Positions 1 to 6,010 of a stretch of DNA of 10,911 bases are shown piece by piece (position 1 is the stretch's first letter; the number at the start of each line of letters is the position of its first letter). The notes beneath the pieces were generated by a model that was not told the DNA's origin, made no database searches, and worked only from the letters and a program-made list of their open reading frames with translations. The DNA comes from Muribaculaceae bacterium (GTDB lineage: Bacteria; Bacteroidota; Bacteroidia; Bacteroidales; Muribaculaceae), in NCBI GenBank assembly GCA_017545095.1, contig JAFYCU010000075.1, forward strand, positions 1 through 10,911, written 5' to 3'. The translations under genes and the position numbers were made by a program.

Positions 1-348
1 ATACTCAAAGGTTTGGCCTTTTTTCTGCATGGGGTAGTCGCTGGGGCACAGGCCGTAGACCTCGATGCTCTCGCACTGGATTTCCACGCTCTGTCCTTGT
101 CCCATGCTTTCCACAAGTTGGCCAATCACGCACAGGCACGACCCGGTGGAGATGTCCTTGAGCAATTCGGGGTTGATGTGCTCGGTGTTGACCACAATCT
201 GGATGTTCTTGATGGTGGAACCATCGTTGAGAGCGATAAACTGCACTTGCTTGTTGCCCCGTCGGGTGCGCACCCAGCCCTTGACACACACCTGCCGTCC
301 CACCAGTTCGGGAGCGGTGAAGATGTGAGCTATTCTTGTTTGTTTCAT
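1..348 (-). CDS. asnS: Asparagine--tRNA ligase, N-terminal part (cut by window edge)
   Basis: Class II aminoacyl-tRNA synthetase that charges tRNA-Asn with asparagine in the cytoplasm. Only the first 116 codons are inside the window; the catalytic domain lies beyond base 1. The visible part is the N-terminal OB-fold anticodon-binding domain: MKQTRIAHIF, then VCVKGWVRTRRGNKQVQFI and ALNDGSTIKNIQIVV, followed by the linker YPMQKKGQTFEY that precedes the catalytic core in this family. The pattern GWVRTRRxxKxxxFxxLNDGS is typical of AsnS. The ATG at 346-348 is the natural start. It lies 40 nt after the stop of the pseudouridine synthase gene on the same strand and no separate promoter is visible, so the two are probably co-transcribed. 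Because of the frameshift in the upstream gene, the reading frame from 1953 also runs into this ATG in phase without a stop. Confidence 0.95.
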   Translation of the reverse strand, partial: MKQTRIAHIFTAPELVGRQVCVKGWVRTRRGNKQVQFIALNDGSTIKNIQIVVNTEHINPELLKDISTGSCLCVIGQLVESMGQGQSVEIQCESIEVYGLCPSDYPMQKKGQTFEY

Positions 349-388
349 TGATTTGTCTTTGTTTAAGATGATGATGCGGCTAATGGAA

Positions 389-1953
389 TTATTCAAACGA
401 GCCTTGCTTGAGGTAGTTGACCTCTTCCTGTGTGAGGTAGCGCCACTTGCCGCGTGAAAGGTTTTTCTTGGTGAGTCCGGCGAAATAACGCGGTCGAGTT
501 TCACCACATGGTAGCCGAGCGACTCGAAGATGCGCCTCACCACGCGGTTGCGCCCCGAGTGAATCTCGATGCCGGCCTGCTTGTGGTCGGTGGCGCTGAC
601 ATAGCTCACGGCGTCGGCATGGATGGGACCATCGTCCAGCTCTATGCCATCGGCAATGCGCTGCATGTCTTCCTCGGTGATGGGCTTGTCGGTCCACACC
701 TGGTAGATTTTCTTCTTCACATATTTGGGGTGGGTGAGTTTCGATGCCAGGTCGCCGTCGTTGGTGAGCAACAGCACGCCCGTGGTGTTTCGGTCGAGCC
801 GTCCCACGGGGTAGATGCGCTCGTTGCAGGCACCTTTCACCAGGTCCATGACGGTTTTGCGTCCGTTGGGGTCGTCGCTGGTGGTGACACAGTCCTTGGG
901 CTTGTTGAGCAGGATGTAGCACTTCTTCTCGGAGGTGACAATCTTGTCGTTGTACTCAATGGTGTCTTTGGGAGTGATTTTGAAACCGAGTTCAGTGACC
1001 ACTTCACCGTTGACCTTGACCAGCCCCTTGGTGATAAGTTCATCGGCTTCGCGTCGCGAACAAAGTCCGGCATTGGCCAGATATTTGTTCAGGCGGATTT
1101 GCATATCGGGATCGATGGGTGAGGGTTCATACTCAACGGGTTGAGGCCGAGGTGTGAAACGCATCTGCTGCTTAGGACCTTGGCGTTTGGGTTTACCTTG
1201 CTGGAATCCTCCCTGATGGTATCCCCCTTGCTGGAATCCATCTTGGTGATATCCGCCCTGTTGGCGATATCCGCCTTGTTGGTATCCGCCCTGACGGTAC
1301 CCGCCCTGCTGGCGGTAGCCACCCTGCTGGCGATATCCGCCTTGCTGACGATATCCGCCCTGCTGACGATATCCGCCCTGCTGGCGATATCCGCCCTGCT
1401 GGCGATACCCGCCTTGCTGACGATACTCGCCTTGCTGACGATACTCGCCTTGCTGACGATATCCGCCCTGCTGGTATTCGCCCTGCTGGTTGTTCTCGTT
1501 TTGTGGTGTCGTGTTCTCGGATGTGGTTTCGGCATCCGAGTCGAAGTTGCGATGCTGATAGTTTGGCTGATATCCACCTTGTTGATATCCACCTTGTTGA
1601 TATCCCCGCTGCTGGTAACCGCCGCGCTGTTGGTAACCGCGTTGCTGGTATCCTCGCTGCTGGTATCCTCGCTGCTGGTACCCGCGTTGCTGATATCCTC
1701 GTTGTTGGTATTCTCGCTGCTGATAGCCGCCGCGTTGCTGATAGCGAGGCTGGTAGTCGTCGTGCTGCTGGGAGAAATCGTTTTGTTCGATGGGTTGTTC
1801 CTCTCTTGCCTGAGCAGTGTAGTCTACTTTTTCATAATTGGTGGGTTGGTCGGTGTTAGGGTTGGCGTCGACGCCAGAGCCGTTGTCCTCCATGTTGATA
1901 GTGCCTCCGCCGATACGCGGGCGTTTAGGCTTCTTCTCTAAATTCTCCTCCAT
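389..1953 (-). CDS. rluB: RsuA/RluB-family 23S rRNA pseudouridine synthase with Q/G/Y/R-rich N-terminal extension; one-base frameshift near the C-terminus
   Basis: Isomerises a specific uridine in rRNA to pseudouridine; the family assignment is firm, the exact target is inferred. With one base restored the product is 521 residues. Residues 1-70 are charged and acidic (MEENLEKKPKRPRIGGG...). Residues about 71-253 are low-complexity repeats, first GYQQR and then GGYRQQ, broken by an acidic spacer (NFDSDAETTSENTTPQNE). An S4 RNA-binding domain begins near residue 284 (MQIRLNKYLANAGLCSRREA). The catalytic domain contains GRLDRNTTGVLLLTNDGDL with catalytic Asp at about residue 387, then RNRVVRRIFESLGYHVVKLDRV. 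The family tail YFAGLTKKNLSRGKW ... KQGSFE is present but in another frame, read from 487 down to TAA at 389-391. One base appears missing between 487 and 489. Ordinary family members lack the long repeat region. A good promoter lies upstream at 2074-2104. Confidence 0.9.
487..489 (-). other. Frameshift site in the pseudouridine synthase gene
   Basis: Upstream of this point the frame from 1953 gives HVVKLDRV, as expected. It then continues as ISPDSPRKTF, which resembles nothing in the family. Shifting by one base at 487 gives YFAGLTKKNLSRGKW, the conserved tail. The minus-strand sequence is CGC GTT ATT TCG; the expected form is CGC GTn TAT TTC, so one base is missing, most simply a T from a short T run. 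The cause could be a sequencing or assembly error, a strain mutation, or less likely recoding. Confidence 0.85.
1306..1467 (-). repeat. Nine tandem 18-bp units encoding G(G/E)YRQQ
   Basis: Reading the coding strand, nine consecutive hexapeptides (GGYRQQ, GEYRQQ twice, then GGYRQQ six times) occupy exactly 162 bp. On the plus strand the unit is close to CTGCTGACGATATCCGCC. Units differ mainly at synonymous third positions and at Gly/Glu in position two. Irregular variants (GGYRQ, GGYQQ, GGYHQDGFQQ) continue on the 3' side down to about 1200. The array lies inside the pseudouridine synthase gene and keeps its frame. Confidence 0.95.
1624..1713 (-). repeat. Six tandem 15-bp units encoding (G/E)YQQR
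   Basis: One EYQQR and five GYQQR pentapeptides follow one another without interruption; less regular copies flank them from 1743 to about 1570. The plus-strand unit is close to TCGCTGCTGGTATCC. The period (15 bp) differs from that of the 18-bp array downstream, and a non-repetitive acidic spacer separates the two, which suggests two separate expansions of related YQQ codon units. Confidence 0.93.
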
Positions 1954-2020
1954 TGTGATGTTGATGTTTTTTTAGATTTGAATAGATGCTCTAAGACTTA
2001 TAAAAATGTAAATATTTCAA

Positions 2021-2038
2021 TCAAGCCTCTCGGCTCAA
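2021..2038 (-). promoter_or_regulatory. Small GNRA-capped hairpin in the leader of the pseudouridine synthase mRNA
   Basis: On the minus strand UUGAGCC-GAGA-GGCUUGA forms a 7-bp stem with two G-U pairs and a GAGA (GNRA-type) loop. It would lie in the roughly 110-nt untranslated leader between the predicted start site and the ATG at 1953. The fold is visible; a regulatory role is speculation. Confidence 0.3.
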
Positions 2039-2073
2039 TATGATTATTCTAATTTGAAATCATTTTTGCGATG

Positions 2074-2104
2074 CGAAATTAGTCACAAAGTGGCAGTTGT
2101 GCAA
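2074..2104 (-). promoter_or_regulatory. Candidate Bacteroidetes-type promoter for the pseudouridine synthase-asnS unit
   Basis: On the minus strand TTGC (2101-2104) is followed after exactly 19 nt by TAATTTCG (2074-2081), one mismatch from the -7 consensus TAnnTTTG. Transcription would start near 2067, leaving a leader of about 110 nt. The same spacing occurs at three other promoters in this window. Confidence 0.55.
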
Positions 2105-2132
2105 GCGAGGGCGCGCTTTTTAGCGTTTTTTA

Positions 2133-2147
2133 GCATCCCGAGAATGC
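2133..2147 (-). terminator. Weak hairpin downstream of purB
   Basis: On the minus strand GCAUUC-UCG-GGAUGC makes a 6-bp stem with one U-G pair, 20 nt after the purB stop. An A-rich run follows rather than a U tract, so it may be only a partial or factor-dependent terminator. The 213-nt gap 1954-2166 otherwise holds only the promoter and leader hairpin of the next gene. Confidence 0.3.
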
Positions 2148-2166
2148 AATAGGCGGAAAACGGAGT

Positions 2167-3510
2167 TCACAAGCCGGTGTAGTTGTGCGGTGTGATGCGC
2201 TTCAGCTCGTCTTTCACTGCCTGTGGCACGTGGAGCGTGTCGATGAATTGTGCGATGCGCTGCTGGTCCACGGTTTCGTTGGTGCGCGTGAGTGCCTTGA
2301 GCGTTTCGTAGGGGTTGGTATAGCCCTCGCGCCGCAAGACGGTTTGAATGGCTTCGGCCACCACGCTCCAGGTGTTGTCGAGGTCAGCGGCTATGGCCTG
2401 CTCGTTGAGGATGAGTTTGTCGAGTCCTTTGAGCGTGCTGTTGAGCGCGATGACCAGGTGTGCGATGGGCACGCCCACGTTGCGCAGCACGGTGGAGTCG
2501 GTGAGGTCGCGCTGCAGCCGTGAGATGGGCAGCTTGTGCGCCAGATGCTCGAACATGGCTACTGCCAGACCCAGGTTGCCCTCGCTGTTTTCGAAATCGA
2601 TGGGGTTCACCTTGTGGGGCATGGCACTCGACCCCACTTCGCCAGCGCGGATGCGTTGTTTGAAGTAGCTCATCGAGATGTACATCCACATGTCGCGGTC
2701 GAGGTCGATGACAATGGTGGCCAGTCGCCTGAGTGCGTCGAGCAGCGCGGCCAGGTTGTCGTAGTTGGAGATTTGAGTGGTGCACTGTTCGCGCTCGATG
2801 CCCAGACGGTCGCTCAGCAAGCGGTTGGCAAATGCTGGCCAGTCGATGGCGGGGAAAGCGATGTGGTGAGCGTTGAAGTTGCCTGTTGCACCGCCCATCT
2901 TGCCACTCACGGGCACGCTGCGCAGGATGGTGAGTTGCTGCTCGAGCCGGTAGGCATAGACGTTCATCTCTTTGCCTAATCGTGTGGGCGAGGCGGGCTG
3001 GCCGTGTGTGCGGGCCAGCATGGCCACGTGTGCCCATTCGGTGCTGTGGGTCTCGAGCCAGTCTATGAGCTGCTCAAGGAGCGGTGCCACGCAGTGGGCA
3101 AGAGCGTCGCGCAAGCTCATGGGCACGGCGGTGTTGTTGATGTCCTGTGAGGTGAGCCCGAAGTGGACATATTCTTTGACTTCGGCCAGTTGCAAGGCAT
3201 CGAAACGTTGTTTGATGAAGTACTCAACGGCTTTGACATCGTGGTTGGTCACTGCCTCGATGTCCTTGACGCTTTTTGCATCGTCGAGCGAGAAGTGGCG
3301 GTAGATGTCGCGCAGGGACTCTTTCTGTTCGCTGGTGAGGTGTGCCAAGGCGGGTAGTGGCAAGTCGCACAAGGCGATGAAATACTCGATCTCCACTTGC
3401 ACGCGGTAGCGAATCAGTGCGGCCTCGCTCATGTATTGCGCCAGCGGGGCTGTCTTGCTGTGGTAGCGGCCGTCGATGGGCGAGACCGCCGTTAGAGGGG
3501 TGAGGGTCAT
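2167..3510 (-). CDS. purB: Adenylosuccinate lyase
   Basis: Cleaves adenylosuccinate to AMP plus fumarate and SAICAR to AICAR plus fumarate in purine synthesis; cytosolic homotetramer in characterised members. The 447-residue product begins MTLTPLTAVSPIDGRYHSK, the E. coli-type PurB opening. Visible landmarks are the TTNHDVKAVEYF-type segment (here AVTNHDVKAVEYF), THGQPASPT with His169, and the fumarase/lyase signature loop GSSAMPHKVNPIDFENSEG with Ser294-Ser295. These match His171 and Ser295 described for the E. coli enzyme. It ends ITPHNYTGL. The ATG at 3508-3510 is chosen because homology starts there. The frame stays open upstream to 3678, but that extension only translates the heptamer cassette. 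No TAnnTTTG box is visible in the 171-nt gap, so transcription may come from the nuclease gene or from an unrecognised promoter in the cassette. Confidence 0.97.
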   Translation of the reverse strand: MTLTPLTAVSPIDGRYHSKTAPLAQYMSEAALIRYRVQVEIEYFIALCDLPLPALAHLTSEQKESLRDIYRHFSLDDAKSVKDIEAVTNHDVKAVEYFIKQRFDALQLAEVKEYVHFGLTSQDINNTAVPMSLRDALAHCVAPLLEQLIDWLETHSTEWAHVAMLARTHGQPASPTRLGKEMNVYAYRLEQQLTILRSVPVSGKMGGATGNFNAHHIAFPAIDWPAFANRLLSDRLGIEREQCTTQISNYDNLAALLDALRRLATIVIDLDRDMWMYISMSYFKQRIRAGEVGSSAMPHKVNPIDFENSEGNLGLAVAMFEHLAHKLPISRLQRDLTDSTVLRNVGVPIAHLVIALNSTLKGLDKLILNEQAIAADLDNTWSVVAEAIQTVLRREGYTNPYETLKALTRTNETVDQQRIAQFIDTLHVPQAVKDELKRITPHNYTGL

Positions 3511-3511
3511 G

Positions 3512-3539
3512 GTAGTGGGTAGTGGGTAGTGGGTAGTGG
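3512..3539. repeat. Four tandem heptamers GTAGTGG
   Basis: Four perfect copies run 3512-3518, 3519-3525, 3526-3532 and 3533-3539. On the purB strand this is CCACTAC repeated up to one base before the start codon, so the array would be the purB ribosome-loading region. No Shine-Dalgarno sequence is present there. Confidence 0.95.
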
Positions 3540-3573
3540 GGAGACCGCTTCGCTGCGCTCGCTGGGAGGGATT

Positions 3574-3587
3574 AGGAATGAGGAATG
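3574..3587. repeat. Two tandem heptamers AGGAATG with degenerate flanks
   Basis: Perfect copies at 3574-3580 and 3581-3587, flanked by related G-rich bases (GGGATT before, AGGGGG after). Confidence 0.8.
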
Positions 3588-3591
3588 AGGG

Positions 3592-3606
3592 GGCTGCGGC
3601 ACAGCC
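3592..3606. repeat. Hairpin GGCTG-N5-CAGCC
   Basis: Perfect 5-bp inverted repeat with loop CGGCA. It is the first of a pair with identical geometry (5-bp stem, 5-nt loop), nine bases from the second. Confidence 0.7.
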
Positions 3607-3615
3607 GAAGCATAC

Positions 3616-3630
3616 GCCACCGACTGTGGC
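3616..3630. repeat. Hairpin GCCAC-N5-GTGGC
   Basis: Perfect 5-bp inverted repeat with loop CGACT, second of the pair. It ends two bases before the block of seven heptamers. It could help terminate the nuclease transcript, although no U tract follows on the minus strand. Confidence 0.7.
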
Positions 3631-3632
3631 TT

Positions 3633-3681
3633 GGTTCTCGGTTCTCGGTTCTTGCATCTTGCATCTCGCATCTCGCATCTC
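3633..3681. repeat. Seven in-phase heptamers: three GGTTCTY then four GCATCTY
   Basis: GGTTCTC, GGTTCTC, GGTTCTT, GCATCTT and three GCATCTC fill exactly 49 nt with no phase break. Both subfamilies share the frame and the TCTY ending, so one may derive from the other by two substitutions. The last base, 3681, touches the stop triplet of the nuclease gene at 3682-3684. Confidence 0.95.
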
Positions 3682-5370
3682 TTACGGCACCACGAGCTTG
3701 GCGGGGTAGCGGCAGCTGGCAGTGGTGAACACATAGATGCCGCGAGGCAGGCGCAGCTCGGTGTCGTTGCGCAGCGTGCCGAAGTGTGCCATAAGTTGCC
3801 CAGACATGTTGTAGACATTCACGTTGAGCAGCGGCTTGGCGCACTTGACGAGCACATATCCCTCGCCGGCGATGAAAGCCCAGGGCAGGTCAGCCTGCAC
3901 ATCGCTCACACCGGTGATGTCGAGCACGATGGCATTCGACGGCTCGCTCACATAACCCAGTCGGCTTGTCTGCACGGTGTAGGCATATGCTCGTCCGTGC
4001 TCGCGATGGTCGATCACCATCGAGGTTTGCTGAGCGTCATCAGTGGTGAGCGTCTCGCTGTCCACCACATGATGGTTGGCGTCATAGATGGTGAGGTTCA
4101 CGATATAGAAGTCGATTTCCTCGGTAGCGGGTTCCCACCGAGCCACAAAGGCGGTGTCGGAAACCTCTTCAGGATCCAGCGCCACGGGTCGGCTCAGGGT
4201 GGGTTGTTCAAGGCACTCGGCCATGAGCCAAATGCCAAAGCTGCCGGTGATGCCGCCGTCGCTGAAGATGAGTCGCGTGCGGTGCTGACCCAGTGAGTCG
4301 GGCGTGTAGGTCACGGTGAGCGGGTAGCCGTCGGCACTGCATGCCGTGGCACGGTCGATGCTGGTCACGCTGGGGACGAACAGTTCGGTGTCGTAGCGGT
4401 AGGTGGTCACACTGATGTTGCTGGTGAGTCCGCGCCCCTTGACGGGGAAGGTGATGCTGCGCGAGCGGCCCAGAGCCACCTGACCCAGGTCGTAGTACAT
4501 GTCCTTGGTGGGCGAGAGGATTTCCGGGTCCCCTGTGGGTTCGTCGGTGCCACCCTCGTTGAACACGTCGCCCTGGCGGTCGCCCCAGATGTACTCAATC
4601 AGGTTGGGGTTGTCGATAAACGGGTTGCGGTTGTTCTGGCAGCGGTACACGGCCTCGTTGCGGGCTTTCTCTTTGTCGCTGACCGGGTCTTCGCGTGCCC
4701 AGCGCAGCAGCAGGTCGATGCTCCACTGGTTCAGGGTGAGCCAGGTGTCCTCGGTATACATATATTTATACTTCCAGGTGTAGTCCTGGTAGCATGCAGC
4801 CATATAGAAATAGGTGCGTGCAAAGTCGCCCTTGTAGCGTGCATCGGGTTCAAACACCACACTAGAGCCGCCGCCCTGACCAGCAACGGGGGTGCCGGTC
4901 TTGCTCACGCCGTTGTCGAAATGCACCGTTTCCACCTCGCCTAAGGGGTAGTTGAGCTTGGCCGAGTTGGCATCGGCGTCGCTGGGGTAGAGGTGGTTGA
5001 GGTCGGTGTAGGCGAAGTAGCCTTGGTTCTCGTTATATCCGCCCCACCAGCTCTCGGGCACGGAGTGTTCCTTGTTCATGCCGCTGGTGGCCCCGGTGCC
5101 ATTGCTGGTGAAGTAGTAGGTCTTGTCGCTGTACATGTCCCACACGCGCGAGGCATCGCTGGCCTGACGGTCGGTCTCGCGGAAGTAGTACCATAGGCTG
5201 CCGTAGCTGTGCACGGTGCGGTGTTTGGTGAGTTCGTGCACGGCATCCTTGAGTGCCTGTCCGCTCTTGCCGTTCAGGGTGGAGTAGTAGCCCGCTGGCG
5301 CATCGGCGTGAACCAGCGTGAGTGCGGCCCAAGCTGCAGCTATCGTGGTGAGGAGTAGTCGAGGTTTCAT
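3682..5370 (-). CDS. Secreted endonuclease I family nuclease with Ig-like, FN3-like and T9SS-like sorting domains
   Basis: Predicted to cut DNA or RNA outside the cell or at the surface. The 562-residue product starts with a signal peptide (MKPRLLLTTIAAAWAALTLVHA). Residues about 25-275 form the endonuclease I (EndA/NucM, His-Me finger) domain. It shows NKEHSVPESWWGG with His102, DLNHLYPSDADANSAKLNYP with His126, GDFARTYFYMAACYQD, and RNEAVYRCQNNRNPFIDNP near the domain end. Residues about 285-387 look like a beta-sandwich domain and 388-486 like fibronectin type III. Residues 487-562 (VNVYNMSGQLM ... LPRGIYVF ... KLVVP) match the C-terminal sorting domain style of Bacteroidetes T9SS cargo. 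Export route is inferred from that domain. A candidate promoter lies at 5402-5433. Its stop codon abuts the heptamer cassette. Family assignment is strong; substrate is unknown. Confidence 0.93.
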   Translation of the reverse strand: MKPRLLLTTIAAAWAALTLVHADAPAGYYSTLNGKSGQALKDAVHELTKHRTVHSYGSLWYYFRETDRQASDASRVWDMYSDKTYYFTSNGTGATSGMNKEHSVPESWWGGYNENQGYFAYTDLNHLYPSDADANSAKLNYPLGEVETVHFDNGVSKTGTPVAGQGGGSSVVFEPDARYKGDFARTYFYMAACYQDYTWKYKYMYTEDTWLTLNQWSIDLLLRWAREDPVSDKEKARNEAVYRCQNNRNPFIDNPNLIEYIWGDRQGDVFNEGGTDEPTGDPEILSPTKDMYYDLGQVALGRSRSITFPVKGRGLTSNISVTTYRYDTELFVPSVTSIDRATACSADGYPLTVTYTPDSLGQHRTRLIFSDGGITGSFGIWLMAECLEQPTLSRPVALDPEEVSDTAFVARWEPATEEIDFYIVNLTIYDANHHVVDSETLTTDDAQQTSMVIDHREHGRAYAYTVQTSRLGYVSEPSNAIVLDITGVSDVQADLPWAFIAGEGYVLVKCAKPLLNVNVYNMSGQLMAHFGTLRNDTELRLPRGIYVFTTASCRYPAKLVVP

Positions 5371-5401
5371 CGCTTTTCGGTCTTAAAATTCATTCAAGCG
5401 G

Positions 5402-5433
5402 CAAATTTAAGCATTATTCTCCGCATGGCCAAA
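5402..5433 (-). promoter_or_regulatory. Candidate Bacteroidetes-type promoter for the secreted nuclease
   Basis: On the minus strand TTTGG (5429-5433) is followed 19 nt later by TAAATTTG (5402-5409), a perfect TAnnTTTG box. The predicted leader is about 25 nt. The rest of the 183-nt gap 5371-5553 is A-rich with repeated CAGCAAAAA-like words and shows no promoter facing the dockerin fragment. Confidence 0.65.
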
Positions 5434-5553
5434 CACCAGCGGAAAAATCCTGCAAAAGCGTCCACAAAGCAGCAAAAATACAGCAAAAAAGACATAAGGA
5501 CAAAAGCATCTGACTCGAGTTGACATAAGAACAGCAAGCCCGAGGGCGGTTAT

Positions 5554-5808
5554 GTGGACAGGGGAAGCCTGTGCGCTGCCGGCTCAAACAGTTATTTCAC
5601 CGGCGAAATCGAGATACTGCCTGTGCCCGTTGCGGTAACTGGCGACATCGACGGCAGCGGCGTGGTGGATGTGGAAGACCTGAACATCATCATCAACATG
5701 ATTCTGGGCAAGACCGAACTGAACGAAGCCTGTGACATCAACCACGATGGCGAAGTGGATGTGGACGACATGAACACCATCATCAACATCATCTTGGGCA
5801 AGGCCTGA
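5554..5808 (+). CDS. Orphan dockerin-like double EF-hand peptide, probably the 3' remnant of a larger secreted protein gene
   Basis: The 84-residue frame carries two calcium-loop repeats: GDIDGSGVVDVEDLNIIINM and CDINHDGEVDVDDMNTIIN, each followed by an ILGK ending. Both keep acidic or Asn residues at loop positions 1, 3, 9 and 12; position 5 is Ser in the first and Asp in the second. This is the usual C-terminal dockerin-like cap of large secreted Bacteroidales proteins. Here nothing precedes it except SNSYFTGEIEILPVPV, which reads like the end of another domain. The only start is a GTG at 5554, no signal peptide is visible, an in-frame TGA lies at 5521-5523, and no promoter is evident. I read it as a truncated gene; a small expressed peptide is the alternative. 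Confidence 0.6.
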   Translation: MDRGSLCAAGSNSYFTGEIEILPVPVAVTGDIDGSGVVDVEDLNIIINMILGKTELNEACDINHDGEVDVDDMNTIINIILGKA

Positions 5809-5839
5809 GCGGGCTGACGCACAAGGCCGATGCCAATGA

Positions 5840-5915
5840 GGGAATCTAAAGCCTCTAAGGATTCTAGGTGGGCTGCGCATCGCGCCCATAGCCCCCTTAG
5901 AGACTTTAGATTCCC
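5840..5915. repeat. Long nested inverted repeat (21-bp outer stem, 8-bp inner stem)
   Basis: Bases 5840-5860 (GGGAATCTAAAG...) pair with 5895-5915 (...CTTTAGATTCCC) at 20 of 21 positions, with one C/A mismatch on the plus strand. Inside, TGGGC-T-GCG (5869-5877) pairs with CGCGCCCA (5881-5888) across a CAT loop with one bulged T. It starts 31 nt after the dockerin stop and could terminate that transcript, or be a small mobile or repetitive element. Related CCTAG words continue to about 5940 (TTCCTAGACCCCCTAG). Confidence 0.8.
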
Positions 5916-5962
5916 TACTCCTTCCTAGACCCCCTAGTTCACCTATCTCCTCTTTGCCCGCA

Positions 5963-5977
5963 TTTCGCAGGGCGAAA
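5963..5977. repeat. Hairpin TTTCGC-AGG-GCGAAA upstream of the glycosyltransferase promoter
   Basis: Perfect 6-bp inverted repeat ending two bases before the -33 box at 5980. The same hexamers recur as a second inverted pair at 6015-6020 and 6033-6038, downstream of the -7 box. Confidence 0.5.
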
Positions 5978-5979
5978 AG

Positions 5980-6010
5980 TTGCGCAAGTGGAAAATAGGC
6001 ATTACTTTTG
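5980..6010 (+). promoter_or_regulatory. Candidate Bacteroidetes-type promoter for the glycosyltransferase-radC unit
   Basis: TTGC (5980-5983), 19 nt, then TACTTTTG (6003-6010), a perfect TAnnTTTG box. Transcription would start near 6017 and give a leader of about 55 nt. Inverted GCGAAA/TTTCGC pairs flank it on both sides. Confidence 0.65.

Larger units (their letters stand above)
3511..3681. repeat. Composite intergenic cassette of heptamer arrays, a pentamer run and two hairpins
   Basis: The whole 171-nt gap between purB and the nuclease gene is repetitive. In plus-strand order it holds four GTAGTGG units, a CGCTT/CGCTG/CGCTC run (3547-3561), two AGGAATG units, two 5-bp hairpins with 5-nt loops, three GGTTCTY units and four GCATCTY units. 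It starts one base after the purB ATG and ends one base before the stop triplet of the neighbour. The style resembles the short tandemly repeated repetitive (STRR) heptamers known from cyanobacterial intergenic DNA; that comparison is from memory. Confidence 0.85.

Noticed and set aside
389..922. A 177-codon minus-strand frame as a separate gene
   Set aside because: Only its last 32 codons are meaningful (the displaced tail of the pseudouridine synthase); the rest is an Arg/His-rich shadow of the correct frame.
1306..1713. Regular repeats suggesting a CRISPR array
   Set aside because: Units are 15 or 18 bp, contiguous with no spacers, and encode in-frame peptide repeats inside a gene.
1141..1941. 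Long plus-strand open frame of 266 codons, Leu/Ala/Ser-rich, looking like a membrane protein
   Set aside because: It is the complement of the GYQQR/GGYRQQ repeat region of the pseudouridine synthase; its hydrophobic periodicity comes from the repeats, and it has no family motif.
3511..3678. Extended purB start at 3678 adding 56 residues
   Set aside because: The extension only translates the heptamer cassette, and PurB homology begins at MTLTPLTAVSPIDGRY from the ATG at 3510.
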